Virus record (IMG/VR): IMGVR_UViG_3300023223_000215
Span: 1-38,566 of that record
Source of the DNA: a virus
Reading direction: 5' to 3' (one strand)
Length of the DNA: 38,566 bases
A program made the position numbers and the translations under genes. The notes beneath the pieces are model-generated. The model saw only the letters and a list, made by a program, of their open reading frames with translations, made no database searches and was not told where the DNA came from. Of this stretch, positions 17,329 to 26,479 are shown one piece after another (position 1 is the stretch's first letter; each line of letters starts with the position of its first letter).

Positions 17329-18821
17329 ACTTTGACTTCCTAGATCCTGACTACACAGCTGTCTTTAAGCATAGAGCAGACAAGCTATCCATCATCAGGA
17401 AAGATCCTGAAAAGCTCGCCGCCCTCAAGGTTTACTACAAAGCCAACTTGGCAGACTTCATCAGTGATTGGGGTATGACCTTTGACCCTCGTAATGCTGA
17501 TATCGGATTACCAACTACCATCCCCTTTATCCTATTCGACAAACAGCGTGATTACTGTGGATGGGTGCTTGATCATTGGAAGGGTAGAGAGGGTGGATTA
17601 GTTGAGAAGTCCCGAGATATGGGGCTGTCTTGGTTGTCAGTTGCGATCGCATCGGCTATCTGGATATTCTACCCGGGCGTGGTGATAGGATTCGGTTCAC
17701 GTAAAGAGGAATACGTTGATAAGCTAGGATCTCCAAAGTCTTTATTCTGGAAAGCCCGCAAGTTTATAGAGCTATTGCCGAGGGAGTTTCGTCCCATCAA
17801 TTGGGAGGGGCCATTTATGAAGATCATCAACAACGACAACGGTTCTTATATTGTTGGTGAGGCTGGTGACAATATAGGGCGTGGTGATCGATCGAGCATC
17901 TATTTCGTGGATGAGTCAGCCTTTATTGAACGACAGGATCATGTAGCCGCGGCACTCTCTCAAACCACCAACTGCCAGATCGATGTATCAACGCCTAATG
18001 GTAATGGTAATGCCTTCTATCAGAAACGACACAGCGGCAAGGTTGATGTGTTTACATTCCATTGGAAAGACGACCCGCGCAAGGATGATGACTGGTACCT
18101 AGAACAGAAGAAGAAGCTAGACGACGTTATCATTGCGCAAGAGATCGACATTGATTACAACGCTTCTACCGCGGACTCTTGGATATCCGGTGACTTGGTC
18201 GAAGTAGCCCAAGGCATGGGAGTGGCTGACATTGAAGCTATCGGCCCATTGGTAGTGAGTATTGACGCCGCACATATGGGTGATGATGAGAGTGTTATCG
18301 GTTCAAGATGTGGACGAGTCTGTTACGACCAAAAGATATACAAGAAACTTGACGGCCCCGACTTGGCCGGCAGGACAGTTGAATACTGTGATAATCATAC
18401 AAAAGAGCCGGCACTGATTATTATAGAGCTCGACGGCCCCGGTACGAGTTGTTATGACACGTTGCGCCGCGGTAAGTACAAGGATATTGTAGTAGGTGTG
18501 CACACTGGCAGGCGATTGAAGGATGGGCAGAACTATAACCTGCGCGCTAAAATGTACAGAGGGTACAGAGACTGGTTAGATGGCGGTCCTGTTAGACTTC
18601 CCAACGATAAAGAATTAAAATCCCAGTCGTCCGCGGTAAAGTACCAATACAAAGATGGCTTGTTGCTATTGATGAGCAAGAAAGACATGAAGGGCAAAGG
18701 GTTTAAATCCCCTGACAGAGCGGATCAAGTCGCATTAACATGGGCTGCTGACTTGAGCGACTTACCCAAGAGATCCCGGGATAGAAAGCCCCAGAAAGCT
18801 GCTGTTAACTATTTTAACTAG
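17325..18821 (+). CDS. terL: Terminase large subunit (ATPase and nuclease)
   Basis: 498 aa, like P22 gp2 (499). The Walker-A-like loop is EKSRDMGLSW (residues 94-103), Walker B is SIYFVDE (191-197), and the coupling motif is DVSTPNGNGN (220-229). The C-terminal RNase-H-like nuclease has VVSIDAAHMGDDES (Asp314), ALIIIELDGPG (Asp370) and DRADQVALTWA (Asp467). It pumps DNA through the portal and cuts the concatemer. The companion P22-like portal suggests headful packaging, which agrees with the circular assembly. Confidence 0.92.
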   Translation: MNFDFLDPDYTAVFKHRADKLSIIRKDPEKLAALKVYYKANLADFISDWGMTFDPRNADIGLPTTIPFILFDKQRDYCGWVLDHWKGREGGLVEKSRDMGLSWLSVAIASAIWIFYPGVVIGFGSRKEEYVDKLGSPKSLFWKARKFIELLPREFRPINWEGPFMKIINNDNGSYIVGEAGDNIGRGDRSSIYFVDESAFIERQDHVAAALSQTTNCQIDVSTPNGNGNAFYQKRHSGKVDVFTFHWKDDPRKDDDWYLEQKKKLDDVIIAQEIDIDYNASTADSWISGDLVEVAQGMGVADIEAIGPLVVSIDAAHMGDDESVIGSRCGRVCYDQKIYKKLDGPDLAGRTVEYCDNHTKEPALIIIELDGPGTSCYDTLRRGKYKDIVVGVHTGRRLKDGQNYNLRAKMYRGYRDWLDGGPVRLPNDKELKSQSSAVKYQYKDGLLLLMSKKDMKGKGFKSPDRADQVALTWAADLSDLPKRSRDRKPQKAAVNYFN

Positions 18822-18837
18822 GTCTGAGTAACACTAT

Positions 18838-20865
18838 ATGTCTGACGACGACAAAGACGAGCTACAGCGAATAAGAGATCTAGTTGACAAAGACTACTTC
18901 GCCGTAGATCAGCAGAGGGACTGGAGCAATGAAGATATCCGGTTCTGCGATGTCGACGGTGCCATGTACGAAGACTGGTTTCAAGACCAGTTCGCTAATC
19001 GTCCCAAGATGGAATTCAACAAGGTTGCCCAGGCCGTCCACCGATTCAATGGTGAGTGGGCAAGCAATCGATTCGAAGCTAAGTTTCTCCCCGATGATGG
19101 CAAGACCTCCGAAGAAGACGCCGACCTATTAAGCGGTTTATATCGTAAGGACTTTAGGCGTTCCAGTGGTGCTGAAGCTGTTGACAATGCTGTTTCTGAA
19201 ATGGCCAAGGGTGGCTTTGGTGCCTTTAGAATATCAACTGAGTTTGTGGATGAGGAAGATCCGGAGAACGATCAGCAGCGTATTATATTTGAGCCTATCT
19301 ACTCTGCTTATGCCTCCGTTATCTTCGATGCCAATGCTAAAAAGTACGACAAGTCAGACGCCAGACACGCTACCTATCTTGAAGAGATGACAATGCAGGC
19401 CGCTCAAGAGGAGTGGGGCTTTGATGTGAATAGCTTCTTCGACCCCCCTAATCAGAATCGATTCAACTGGAATAATCAAACGAGTATTTGGATAGGTCAT
19501 TTCTATGAGATCCACGAAGATAAGACTGAGGCCATTGTATTTCAAGATCCCTTTGGCCAGAAGAAAACCCTGTACAAGGATGACTTCAAAGACTTTCTTA
19601 GTGAGATGGCCGATGGTGGATTTGAAGAGATATCACGGCGCAAGATAATCCGCAAGAGTGTGTGGAAAACTATCATGGCCGGCAGCCAGATACTTGAAGA
19701 TGCCGTGAGAATCCCCGGTAAGCTGCTCCCTATTATCCCGATGTATGGCTTCCGATCGTATGTTGACTCGAAGGAATTCTGGTATGGCATTGTAAGAAAG
19801 AACAAAGATGCTAACCGCTTGTTTAATATGAGCGCTACGAGTATTGCTGAATCAGCTGCCACCACCTCTAAAGATATGCCGATATTCACCGATGACCAAG
19901 TTGAAGGACGAGAGTCTGAGTTGTCTGAGATGCACTTAGGTAAGTTCAACTACGCTATTGTTAATCAGCAGTATGATCAAGAGGGTAATGCTATCCCATC
20001 GGGTCCAGTTGGAACATGGGCTGCGTCCAGGGTAGATGCTAATGATGCGGCGGTAATGCAAGTTGCCAGTGATTATATTCGAGAGGAAACCGGTGGAGCT
20101 CCGCAAGATGTAATGGACCCCGAGGCGAGTGGTAAAGCTATTAACGCCATGATCAGCCGAGTTGATATGAATACGTTCACTCTAATGGACAACATTGCCA
20201 AAACATTAAAGCGTGGCGGTGAGGTATATCAATCAATAGCCGGTGAAGTGCACGATGTGGAACGTGCTGTTAACATTATTAAAGAGGATGGTACCGACGG
20301 CCAAGTGAATTTACACGAGATTGTTATCGATGAACAAACCGGCAAGTCTAAAGCCGTCAACGACGTCACTAATGGCGTGTTTGAAGTCATCGTCGATACC
20401 GGGCCCGCATTCGCCAGTCGTAAGCGCGAGACACTGGAGATGTTGAAAGATATCATGACCATCACACCACCTGATTCACCTTATATACCATTCCTATACA
20501 GCGAGATCATCGAGAATGTGGACGGTGTAGGGCTAAAAGATCTTAGAAACTTTAACAATAATCAGAAGCTTATGCAGGGATTGCGCCAACCTGAGACTGA
20601 AGAGGAAGCCGCGCAAGTCAAAGCAGCACAGGAAGGTCAGCGTAATGAGCAGAATGAGTACTTACAGGCACTGGCTGAGAGAGAGAAGGCAGAGGCTCAA
20701 GAGTCCCTCTCCAACATTGACAAGAACGCATCAAGCACGAGATTGAATGATGCCAAGACAGCTGAGACAATAGCGGGTATTGACATATCACGATTCAAGG
20801 CCGCTAATGAGGCAGCCAGCGCGCAACAAGAACGATTCGATCGATTCCTGCCAGCGCCTAGGTAG
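18838..20865 (+). CDS. Portal protein, P22 type
   Basis: 675 aa, close to P22 gp1 (725). The N-terminal region RDLVDKDYFAVDQQRDWSNE then RPKMEFNKVAQAVHRFNGEW is a clear signature of the P22 portal family; the C-terminus (from about 610) is a charged helix that would form the barrel (EREKAEAQESLSNIDKNASS). It makes the dodecameric DNA channel at one capsid vertex. It lies directly after TerL, as in P22. Confidence 0.9.
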   Translation: MSDDDKDELQRIRDLVDKDYFAVDQQRDWSNEDIRFCDVDGAMYEDWFQDQFANRPKMEFNKVAQAVHRFNGEWASNRFEAKFLPDDGKTSEEDADLLSGLYRKDFRRSSGAEAVDNAVSEMAKGGFGAFRISTEFVDEEDPENDQQRIIFEPIYSAYASVIFDANAKKYDKSDARHATYLEEMTMQAAQEEWGFDVNSFFDPPNQNRFNWNNQTSIWIGHFYEIHEDKTEAIVFQDPFGQKKTLYKDDFKDFLSEMADGGFEEISRRKIIRKSVWKTIMAGSQILEDAVRIPGKLLPIIPMYGFRSYVDSKEFWYGIVRKNKDANRLFNMSATSIAESAATTSKDMPIFTDDQVEGRESELSEMHLGKFNYAIVNQQYDQEGNAIPSGPVGTWAASRVDANDAAVMQVASDYIREETGGAPQDVMDPEASGKAINAMISRVDMNTFTLMDNIAKTLKRGGEVYQSIAGEVHDVERAVNIIKEDGTDGQVNLHEIVIDEQTGKSKAVNDVTNGVFEVIVDTGPAFASRKRETLEMLKDIMTITPPDSPYIPFLYSEIIENVDGVGLKDLRNFNNNQKLMQGLRQPETEEEAAQVKAAQEGQRNEQNEYLQALAEREKAEAQESLSNIDKNASSTRLNDAKTAETIAGIDISRFKAANEAASAQQERFDRFLPAPR

Positions 20866-20873
20866 TTATTTGA

Positions 20874-21041
20874 TTAGGGCATAACTTGTGCAGACAGCAG
20901 TTTATTCCTCAGAGTCTTAATCTCTTCATCCTTGATGCGTATCTCGCTCTGTTGGTGCTCGATTAAATCAATGGCTGTTTTGTCTTTCTTGTCATCAAGA
21001 ATAATATTGCCGCCATTGAATGTTCCTATGAAAGTATTCAT
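20874..21041 (-). CDS. Small coiled-coil protein of the leftward cassette, 55 aa
   Basis: MNTFIGTFNGGNIILDDKKD then a heptad helix IDLIEHQQSEIRIKDEEIKT. ATG at 21041 overlaps the Phd-like stop (ATGA), so it is the third gene of that cassette. No family is recognised; a toxin role is not supported by any feature. Confidence 0.6.
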   Translation of the reverse strand: MNTFIGTFNGGNIILDDKKDKTAIDLIEHQQSEIRIKDEEIKTLRNKLLSAQVMP

Positions 21042-21232
21042 TCTTTATCTCCATAGCCTTCTGCCAAAGCGTCTTTCTCCTCGATGGTTAAGCAACGCCT
21101 ATCCCTAGCCTCAAGAACAAACAGCTTATCCGGATAGCGATCATGATTGACCTTAACCGCCCCATCTTTGTCTGCTGCTCGGTATACAGGTCCAGGCTTT
21201 TTGTTAAACTCTTTAGCGGTGAATGTTTTCAT
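21038..21232 (-). CDS. Phd/YefM-like antitoxin-type protein, 64 aa
   Basis: MKTFTAKEFNKKPGPVYRAA then DKDGAVKVNHDRYPDKLFVL. The FTAKEFxxxPGxVYRAADKDGxVxxxHxRYPDxxFVL pattern is the DNA-binding N-terminal half of Phd-type antitoxins, found alone in many phages. The toxin-binding C-terminal helix is short and no toxin of a known family is beside it, so it may act only as a repressor or as a decoy against a host system. Confidence 0.6.
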   Translation of the reverse strand: MKTFTAKEFNKKPGPVYRAADKDGAVKVNHDRYPDKLFVLEARDRRCLTIEEKDALAEGYGDKE

Positions 21233-21239
21233 GAATACC

Positions 21240-21449
21240 TCACAATTCCTCTAAATTTCTTTTTCTAAGCATTTGCGGCCCACCATCAATATCAATATTA
21301 ATATCTACAGGTAGAACATCAATCAGCTTAGCCATTAACTCAGGCGCAAAGTTCTCGATGCATAGGTGCGCGCACTCTTCCTGTCTTAGTTTTGTAAGCT
21401 TAATAGTCATAGCTGCTATAACCTTTAGCTCTTCAATCGATATACCCAT
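21240..21449 (-). CDS. Hypothetical protein, first gene of the leftward cassette, 69 aa
   Basis: ATG at 21449 follows AGGAGAGATAGG; a longer frame from 21605 lies under the scaffold gene and is rejected. MGISIEELKVIAAMTIKLTK then RQEECAHLCIENFAPELMAK is helical with three Cys; the end is DIDGGPQMLRKRNLEEL. No family is recognised. Confidence 0.6.
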   Translation of the reverse strand: MGISIEELKVIAAMTIKLTKLRQEECAHLCIENFAPELMAKLIDVLPVDINIDIDGGPQMLRKRNLEEL

Positions 21450-21479
21450 ATTCCTATCTCTCCTGTCAGTCCGAACACA

Positions 21480-21509
21480 ACTATAGCCCATACTCCCTAG
21501 TATTGCCAA
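21480..21509 (-). promoter_or_regulatory. Promoter of the leftward cassette
   Basis: Read leftwards: TTGGCA (21509-21504), 18-nt spacer, TATAGT (21485-21480), about 30 nt before the ATG at 21449. The same TTGGCA-18 layout is found at 23824. Confidence 0.55.
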
Positions 21510-21571
21510 CTCCATAGTAGACTTGATGCATCCGGTATTGTCCGAGTATTCCACTTTATGTGAGGTTAGAA

Positions 21572-22471
21572 ATGGCAGATGCAGAACAGCAAGACGAGCA
21601 AACATCCGTTGACTTAGAGGTTGTTGAAAAGGAACCCGGCCAGGAACCTGCTGATAACTTAGAAGACGATGAGGCTACAGAGAACGAAATCGTACTCGCT
21701 GGTCAAGAAGAAGCCGAAGGTAAGCCAGATCCAAGAAGTAATACCGATCACATTCTAAACCGTGTGATGAGGAGAAAAGACAAACTACAAGACGAGAACG
21801 TTCGATTAAAGCAGCAGTTGGAAGCAAACGCACAGCCAGCAGTACCTGCATTGCAGTCTGTTCCAGATGAGTACGCTTATGAGAATCGCGAGGATTATCT
21901 CGTAGCTCTGGCGACTTATAACAGGCAGATGATGTCAGGCGTGGTCAGCGAGCAGCTAAACCATCAGCAGAGCGGTCATCGACTTGCAGCGCAAGAGCAG
22001 CGTCGTAAAGACTCATTAACAGCCTATGCTAATAATGCTTCTATGTTAAAAGTTTCAGACTTCAACGAAACCCAAGACAAGGCGTTTGATGTATTAGGTG
22101 ATGACTTCGCTACGTTAATCGCCGAGCAGTTACCCGAGGACGCACCCAAGCTATTGTATTACTTGGGCAAGAACTCGTTAAAGGCTGAAGAATTGCGCGA
22201 TAAGTTTGCCTCTAATCCCGGTGGCGTTACTTTTGAATTAGGGAAGCTGGCTGGTAATTTGACCATAAAGTCGAAACGGACCCAAGCAGCTCAACCTGAA
22301 TCCAAGGTCACAGGCGGTAGTGTTGGTGGAGTAGGTGGAGATTGGCAGAAGCAGTACGACAAGATTGTTGACGCGACTACTGATGGCAATATCTCCAAAA
22401 CACTCAACGCAATCCGTGAACTAAAGAGACAGGCCAAGGCTTCTGGGTTTGACGTTTCGACCCTTAAATGA
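21572..22471 (+). CDS. Scaffolding protein, P22 gp8 type
   Basis: 299 aa (P22 gp8 is 303). The acidic, disordered N-terminus (MADAEQQDEQTSVDLEVVEK) is followed by helices and a short basic C-terminal helix-turn-helix (IRELKRQAKASGFDVSTLK) that would bind coat protein. HILNRVMRRKDKLQDENVRL is a coiled coil. I chose the ATG at 21572 (AGGT 6 nt before) over the GTG at 21560. It directs procapsid assembly and leaves before packaging. Confidence 0.8.
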   Translation: MADAEQQDEQTSVDLEVVEKEPGQEPADNLEDDEATENEIVLAGQEEAEGKPDPRSNTDHILNRVMRRKDKLQDENVRLKQQLEANAQPAVPALQSVPDEYAYENREDYLVALATYNRQMMSGVVSEQLNHQQSGHRLAAQEQRRKDSLTAYANNASMLKVSDFNETQDKAFDVLGDDFATLIAEQLPEDAPKLLYYLGKNSLKAEELRDKFASNPGGVTFELGKLAGNLTIKSKRTQAAQPESKVTGGSVGGVGGDWQKQYDKIVDATTDGNISKTLNAIRELKRQAKASGFDVSTLK

Positions 22472-22481
22472 GTAAACAATT

Positions 22482-23762
22482 ATGAGTAGCCAAGCGAAGG
22501 TCGTCACCCGCGTACTGGGTGAAGAGCTGGAGAAGTTCGAGGCAGACAACCTTGCACTGCGCCAAACGGACATTAAACGAATGGGTGGACAAACCGGGCA
22601 TCGTTCCGAGTTCACCGAATGGTTTGACGTACCTTACATTTCAACCACTATCGACGGTTTGAATATAACCAACTTCAACCAGATCACAGGTCTGGCCGTC
22701 CCTCACCGCGTTAGCACATTTGCCAGCGTACCTTTTACACTAACCAACTCGGATACTTTGGACACCTCCGAGCTATCTCGCAAGATGCGATCAGCAATGC
22801 AAGCCATTGATAACCGTATTAATCGTGCGGTAGCCAACGCGGTAACCATTGAGGGGTCACAGTTAGTATCAAGCACCACTGCACTCTCGGGCTTTCAGAA
22901 TGTTGCAGACGTTGAAACTCGCTTCACAGAGCAAGACGTTTCGCAGATCACTGAAAAAACCATGTTGCTGAATGCCGGTGATTACAACCGGATGGCTACT
23001 GATCTTCAGGTAGCGTCACGCAGCATTAATACAGGGACTATTTCAGAAACGGCGTATGAGCAAGCACGTATTGCCCGTATTGCTAACTTTGATACCTTTA
23101 AGACTTCGTTCACTCCAACTAAAGTGGGTGCTGTTCTAGCATCCACTACAGTGACCGGTGCGCAGTCCTTTATCCCCGTTGGTAGCACGCTCGACGCAGC
23201 CGGTAATCCTACCAACCAAGATAACCGTACGATGAATCTTGTTGTTGCGAGTACAGCTGGCGTGGTCCCTGGTGATAAGTTCACCATCGCGACTGTCAAT
23301 GCTGTGTCTTTGCAAAACAAGAACGATACGGGTAACTTGCGAACCTTTACAGTAACGGCCGTCGTTGATGCCACTAATATGACTATTAGTCCTCCCATCA
23401 TCCCTGTTACTGCAGCGCCCACCACTATAGCAACGCAAGCGCAGGCAGATTATGCCAACGTGACCAATGCTGCACCAGGCGCGGGTGTATTAACCTTCAT
23501 CAACTTTGATACTGCACAGACCAATATCTTTTGGGAGAACGACGCTATTTCAATTAACGTAGCACCGGTCGTAGGTTCCGAGAGTGACTTGGGCGGCATG
23601 ATCTTGATGAATGCAACCACAGACTTAGGTTTGAATGTGGTTGTGGCTAAACAGGGTGCTATTGCTGACTTGAGTACACAGTGGAGGGTAACAACCTTCT
23701 TCGGCGTGACAGTCCGCGATCCTATTAAGTGTGGCATTCTGCTTGGATCTCAGACACCTTAA
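22482..23762 (+). CDS. Major capsid protein, P22 coat type
   Basis: 426 aa (P22 gp5 is 430). The N-terminal arm (KVVTRVLGEELEKFEADNLA) leads to an HK97-type core; the middle carries a Thr/Ala/Val-rich beta region (about residues 215-330) that corresponds to the inserted I-domain of P22-like coat proteins. The C-terminus has DLSTQWRVTTFFGVTVRDPI, typical of the family. It follows the scaffold gene by 10 nt and is closed by a strong terminator, which allows very high expression. Confidence 0.88.
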   Translation: MSSQAKVVTRVLGEELEKFEADNLALRQTDIKRMGGQTGHRSEFTEWFDVPYISTTIDGLNITNFNQITGLAVPHRVSTFASVPFTLTNSDTLDTSELSRKMRSAMQAIDNRINRAVANAVTIEGSQLVSSTTALSGFQNVADVETRFTEQDVSQITEKTMLLNAGDYNRMATDLQVASRSINTGTISETAYEQARIARIANFDTFKTSFTPTKVGAVLASTTVTGAQSFIPVGSTLDAAGNPTNQDNRTMNLVVASTAGVVPGDKFTIATVNAVSLQNKNDTGNLRTFTVTAVVDATNMTISPPIIPVTAAPTTIATQAQADYANVTNAAPGAGVLTFINFDTAQTNIFWENDAISINVAPVVGSESDLGGMILMNATTDLGLNVVVAKQGAIADLSTQWRVTTFFGVTVRDPIKCGILLGSQTP

Positions 23763-23782
23763 GCAAATTAATCGTAATGGAC

Positions 23783-23807
23783 AAAGGGGCTTCACGGCCC
23801 CTTTTTT
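23783..23807 (+). terminator. Intrinsic terminator after the coat gene
   Basis: AAAGGGGC and GCCCCTTT pair around TTCACG, with six T from 23802. The run of A before the stem could let it act leftwards too. It separates coat from tail genes. Confidence 0.85.
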
Positions 23808-23823
23808 GCTTTAAGCTGTAAGG

Positions 23824-23853
23824 TTGGCACTACCAATCAATAAAAGATACAAT
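23824..23853 (+). promoter_or_regulatory. Promoter for the tail gene block
   Basis: TTGGCA (23824-23829), 18-nt spacer, TACAAT (23848-23853). It directly follows the coat-gene terminator and would restart transcription for the tail genes. Confidence 0.6.
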
Positions 23854-23889
23854 GCGGAAGCCTAAACAACCCTTTCAATGGAGCTAACA

Positions 23890-24141
23890 ATGCCCGTAAT
23901 ATTTTCTGAATACCCCAAATACATCGAACATGAAGGTGAGAGCGTGCTTGTCCAGAACGAGGATGAGGAGTTAAAGCTAGTATCGCCCGCTGAGGAAGAC
24001 GCCGAGTATGAGCACATGATTAAAGTGCTTGAAGAAGATTACGGTAAGACCATCGACCGGCGCACCTACCATAAGGATATTGGCGGGTTTGCAAAACTGA
24101 AGGCGTATTATGAAGCTGTCATAGCGAGAGAAGGTGAATAG
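23890..24141 (+). CDS. Hypothetical acidic protein, 83 aa
   Basis: ATG at 23890 (GGAG 6 nt before) is preferred to the ATG at 23878. MPVIFSEYPKYIEHEGESVL then VQNEDEELKLVSPAEEDAEY and an end FAKLKAYYEAVIAREGE. Similar small acidic proteins with YPKxxxHxG lie between coat and gp4-like genes in other P22-like phages; the role is unknown. Confidence 0.6.
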   Translation: MPVIFSEYPKYIEHEGESVLVQNEDEELKLVSPAEEDAEYEHMIKVLEEDYGKTIDRRTYHKDIGGFAKLKAYYEAVIAREGE

Positions 24142-24597
24142 ATGGCTACTGGTGCCGTTATCGTTCGGGGCGCATTGTTAGACTTGGGCATTGTTAATGA
24201 GCTCAGCCCCTCGGATTCATTCTTAGAGGAAGAGTTTTTTAGTGCTCTGATCCGCTTATTAAACCGGTGGGCGGCGGCTAATATCGCACTAGGTATTACT
24301 ATTCCCACTGTTCCCGCTGATGATCTCGGTAACCCTGAATCGGTAGAAGATTGCTTAATGGCCTCACTTGCCATTGCCGGACAGAAGATAGCCAAGGTCA
24401 GAGCCTCTGGTGCCTTGAGAAAAGATCAGAAGATTTACTATCGACAAATGAAAGCAGCTTTTGGTCTATGGCCAGAGCAGTCCATGCCCTCAAGTATGCC
24501 TATTGGCCAGGGAAATAATCTGGGTCCAAGAACTAAACGCTTCTTCCCTGAAGTTGAAGTCGTCGGAGCTGATTCCAATACAGGGGTGGGTGCATAA
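24142..24597 (+). CDS. Head-to-tail accessory factor, P22 gp4-like
   Basis: 151 aa (P22 gp4 is 166). GAVIVRGALLDLGIVNELSP then FFSALIRLLNRWAAANIALG and ESVEDCLMASLAIAGQKIAK match the helical P22 tail accessory factor family that binds under the portal and closes the channel after packaging. The extended C-terminus (GLWPEQSMPSSMPIGQGNNL) is as in relatives. It starts directly after the previous stop and overlaps the next gene by 1 nt. Confidence 0.8.
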   Translation: MATGAVIVRGALLDLGIVNELSPSDSFLEEEFFSALIRLLNRWAAANIALGITIPTVPADDLGNPESVEDCLMASLAIAGQKIAKVRASGALRKDQKIYYRQMKAAFGLWPEQSMPSSMPIGQGNNLGPRTKRFFPEVEVVGADSNTGVGA

Positions 24598-25019
24598 TGT
24601 CTAGAAGTGTCACAAGAGGTGGTAATTTTACAAAAGTCACAACCCTTGGTGACGACGATACTATTTTAGCGTGGCCATTCTCTGGAGACGTAGTTAAAGG
24701 CATTACTTTTCTCAACCTTAAAAATTTAATCATACCCGGCAACAACATACGTACAGTAACCGCTAACACTACAGCGCTTTTGACTGATGGAATGATATTA
24801 GCTGACGCGACATCTGGACCGATTACTGTTAGTTTGCCTGCCGCTTCCGAAGCATTTGAACAAGAATTCACCGTTAAAAAAATAGATGCCACGCTTAGCT
24901 CGGTTATATTAGATCCTGACGGATCAGAGACTATCGATGGCAATACAACAATAACTACAACAACTCAATACACCAGCTTCACTATTAAGAGTGATGGTGT
25001 TACGTGGTGGATAAAATGA
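24597..25019 (+). CDS. Beta-rich virion protein, 140 aa
   Basis: TANTTALLTDGMILADATSG then PITVSLPAASEAFEQEFTVK and LDPDGSETIDGNTTITTTTQ, ending YTSFTIKSDGVTWWIK. This repeat of short strands and the W-W-I-K end is a standard module in phage tail-associated proteins. It sits between gp4-like and gp10-like genes, so it is probably a tail or receptor-contact component. The stop overlaps the next ATG as ATGA. Confidence 0.65.
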   Translation: MSRSVTRGGNFTKVTTLGDDDTILAWPFSGDVVKGITFLNLKNLIIPGNNIRTVTANTTALLTDGMILADATSGPITVSLPAASEAFEQEFTVKKIDATLSSVILDPDGSETIDGNTTITTTTQYTSFTIKSDGVTWWIK

Positions 25020-26476
25020 CTTTTATACCCGGGATACCGGATCAGAAAACAGCTTTTGACGAATTAAAGACTGAGCAAAACTCTCCCATTACCCAGATTA
25101 GCGCGCAGTATGGTTTGTTAGGCCAAGTTTTAACAGTCACAGACAGCGCCGCATCAGGCACTAATTCAGCGGTAGACAATAAATTCACATCCCAGACGGG
25201 TGCATCCGCAACGGGCCTTGCGAGCATTTTAACCTTGCGCCAAGTAGGGTCACGCGCGGGCCAAGGAACAACAGCGCGTTTTGATACTGTATTTTCTTCA
25301 GGCGTGGCTAGTAGTCAACAAGCGGCCGGCTTGATAACATCTGAGAACTCATACGTGTTTGCCTTTTTAGGCGCCACGTTTGGAATCGCTTATGCTCGCG
25401 ATGGCGTGAGTGAAGTTCAGGAATTAACGATTACTGTTGCTGCGGCGGGGGCAGAATCGGCGACGATTAATGTGGCGGGTACTCCGTTCACCGTTCCATT
25501 GACGAGCGGGACAGTTCAGCATAATGCATTCGAAATCGCCAACAGCCTACAGGCTCAAGTTCCTAACTATAACTTCACATCAAATGATAATCAGGTAGTG
25601 GCTCAATCGCTTTTGTCTGGTGTTCAAGGATCATTCTCTTTCTCCAGTTCAACCGCTGTTGCTGCGTGGATTCAACAAGAGGCGGGCGTAAGCGTCACGA
25701 TAACATTTACTGCTCAGGCAAGCTGGAATGTCAATACAATGCTCACTGGATCTGGTGCACAGGTATTGGACCCAACAAAAGGCAACCTCTATCAAATACA
25801 AGTCAATTCAAATTTTGGTGCGATAAACTTTTTCATTGAGGATAATGGTACGGGTGACTTGATATTAGTCCATCAAATAAAGTTGGCCAATTTAAACACC
25901 AATCCCAATGTGACTAATCCCACATTTAGACTTGGCTGGCTTGCGCAGAATCTCGGCAACACCTCTAATTTAACTATTTCAGGTAGTTCGTGTGGTGCTT
26001 TTATTGAAGGCAAAATGCGAAGAAACAACCCTCCCAGGTCTTCGAGAAACAATCAATTAGCGGTTGGCAATACTCTCACAAATATTATTACCTTCAGAAA
26101 TAGGATAACATTCGGCGGCAAAGTCAACCGCGTAGAGATATTTCCCAATCTGATTGCTTCCTCTTCCCAGGCTAATAAGTCAACCTTTTTCGTATTTCTG
26201 GTGAATCCTGATTTTACCGGTGACTTGGACTTTGCCTATATTGATAAAACATCGTCAGTGATGGAAGTTGCCAAAGACCTTGTTACTGTTAGCGGCGGTA
26301 TAGAGGTTGGATCTTTAACGGTTGAAGCCGGAGCGCCGCAGATACTTCGACTCAATCAAACACAGAACCAAGATACAATTCTATTCCCTGGATCGGTATT
26401 TACAATCGCGGCATTTGTATCGAGTGGGGCGTCTGGTGATATGCAGGCAACCTTTACATGGGAAGAGGATATATAA
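25016..26476 (+). CDS. Large beta-rich virion protein, 486 aa
   Basis: The ATG at 25016 overlaps the previous stop (ATGA). DSAASGTNSAVDNKFTSQTG then AGLITSENSYVFAFLGATFG and IAYARDGVSEVQELTITVAA form one domain (residues 40-250); a second, jelly-roll-like domain follows (GWLAQNLGNTSNLTISGSSC, MRRNNPPRSSRNN). I know similar domains from marine phage and giant virus structural proteins, but no function is assigned. It has no P22 homologue at this place; a tail fibre or tail-associated decoration is the likeliest role. Confidence 0.6.
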   Translation: MTFIPGIPDQKTAFDELKTEQNSPITQISAQYGLLGQVLTVTDSAASGTNSAVDNKFTSQTGASATGLASILTLRQVGSRAGQGTTARFDTVFSSGVASSQQAAGLITSENSYVFAFLGATFGIAYARDGVSEVQELTITVAAAGAESATINVAGTPFTVPLTSGTVQHNAFEIANSLQAQVPNYNFTSNDNQVVAQSLLSGVQGSFSFSSSTAVAAWIQQEAGVSVTITFTAQASWNVNTMLTGSGAQVLDPTKGNLYQIQVNSNFGAINFFIEDNGTGDLILVHQIKLANLNTNPNVTNPTFRLGWLAQNLGNTSNLTISGSSCGAFIEGKMRRNNPPRSSRNNQLAVGNTLTNIITFRNRITFGGKVNRVEIFPNLIASSSQANKSTFFVFLVNPDFTGDLDFAYIDKTSSVMEVAKDLVTVSGGIEVGSLTVEAGAPQILRLNQTQNQDTILFPGSVFTIAAFVSSGASGDMQATFTWEEDI

Positions 26477-26479
26477 ACT

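Noticed and set aside
19542-19949. 135-aa leftward frame inside the portal gene
   Set aside because: Shadow of a strongly supported portal gene, no ribosome site, composition typical of an antisense frame.
21450-21605. Longer form (121 aa) of the first gene of the leftward cassette
   Set aside because: The extra 52 codons cross the cassette promoter and lie under the scaffold start; a strong ribosome site supports 21449.
23006-23438. Two leftward frames (139 and 100 aa) inside the coat gene
   Set aside because: Both are antisense shadows of the beta-rich insertion domain.
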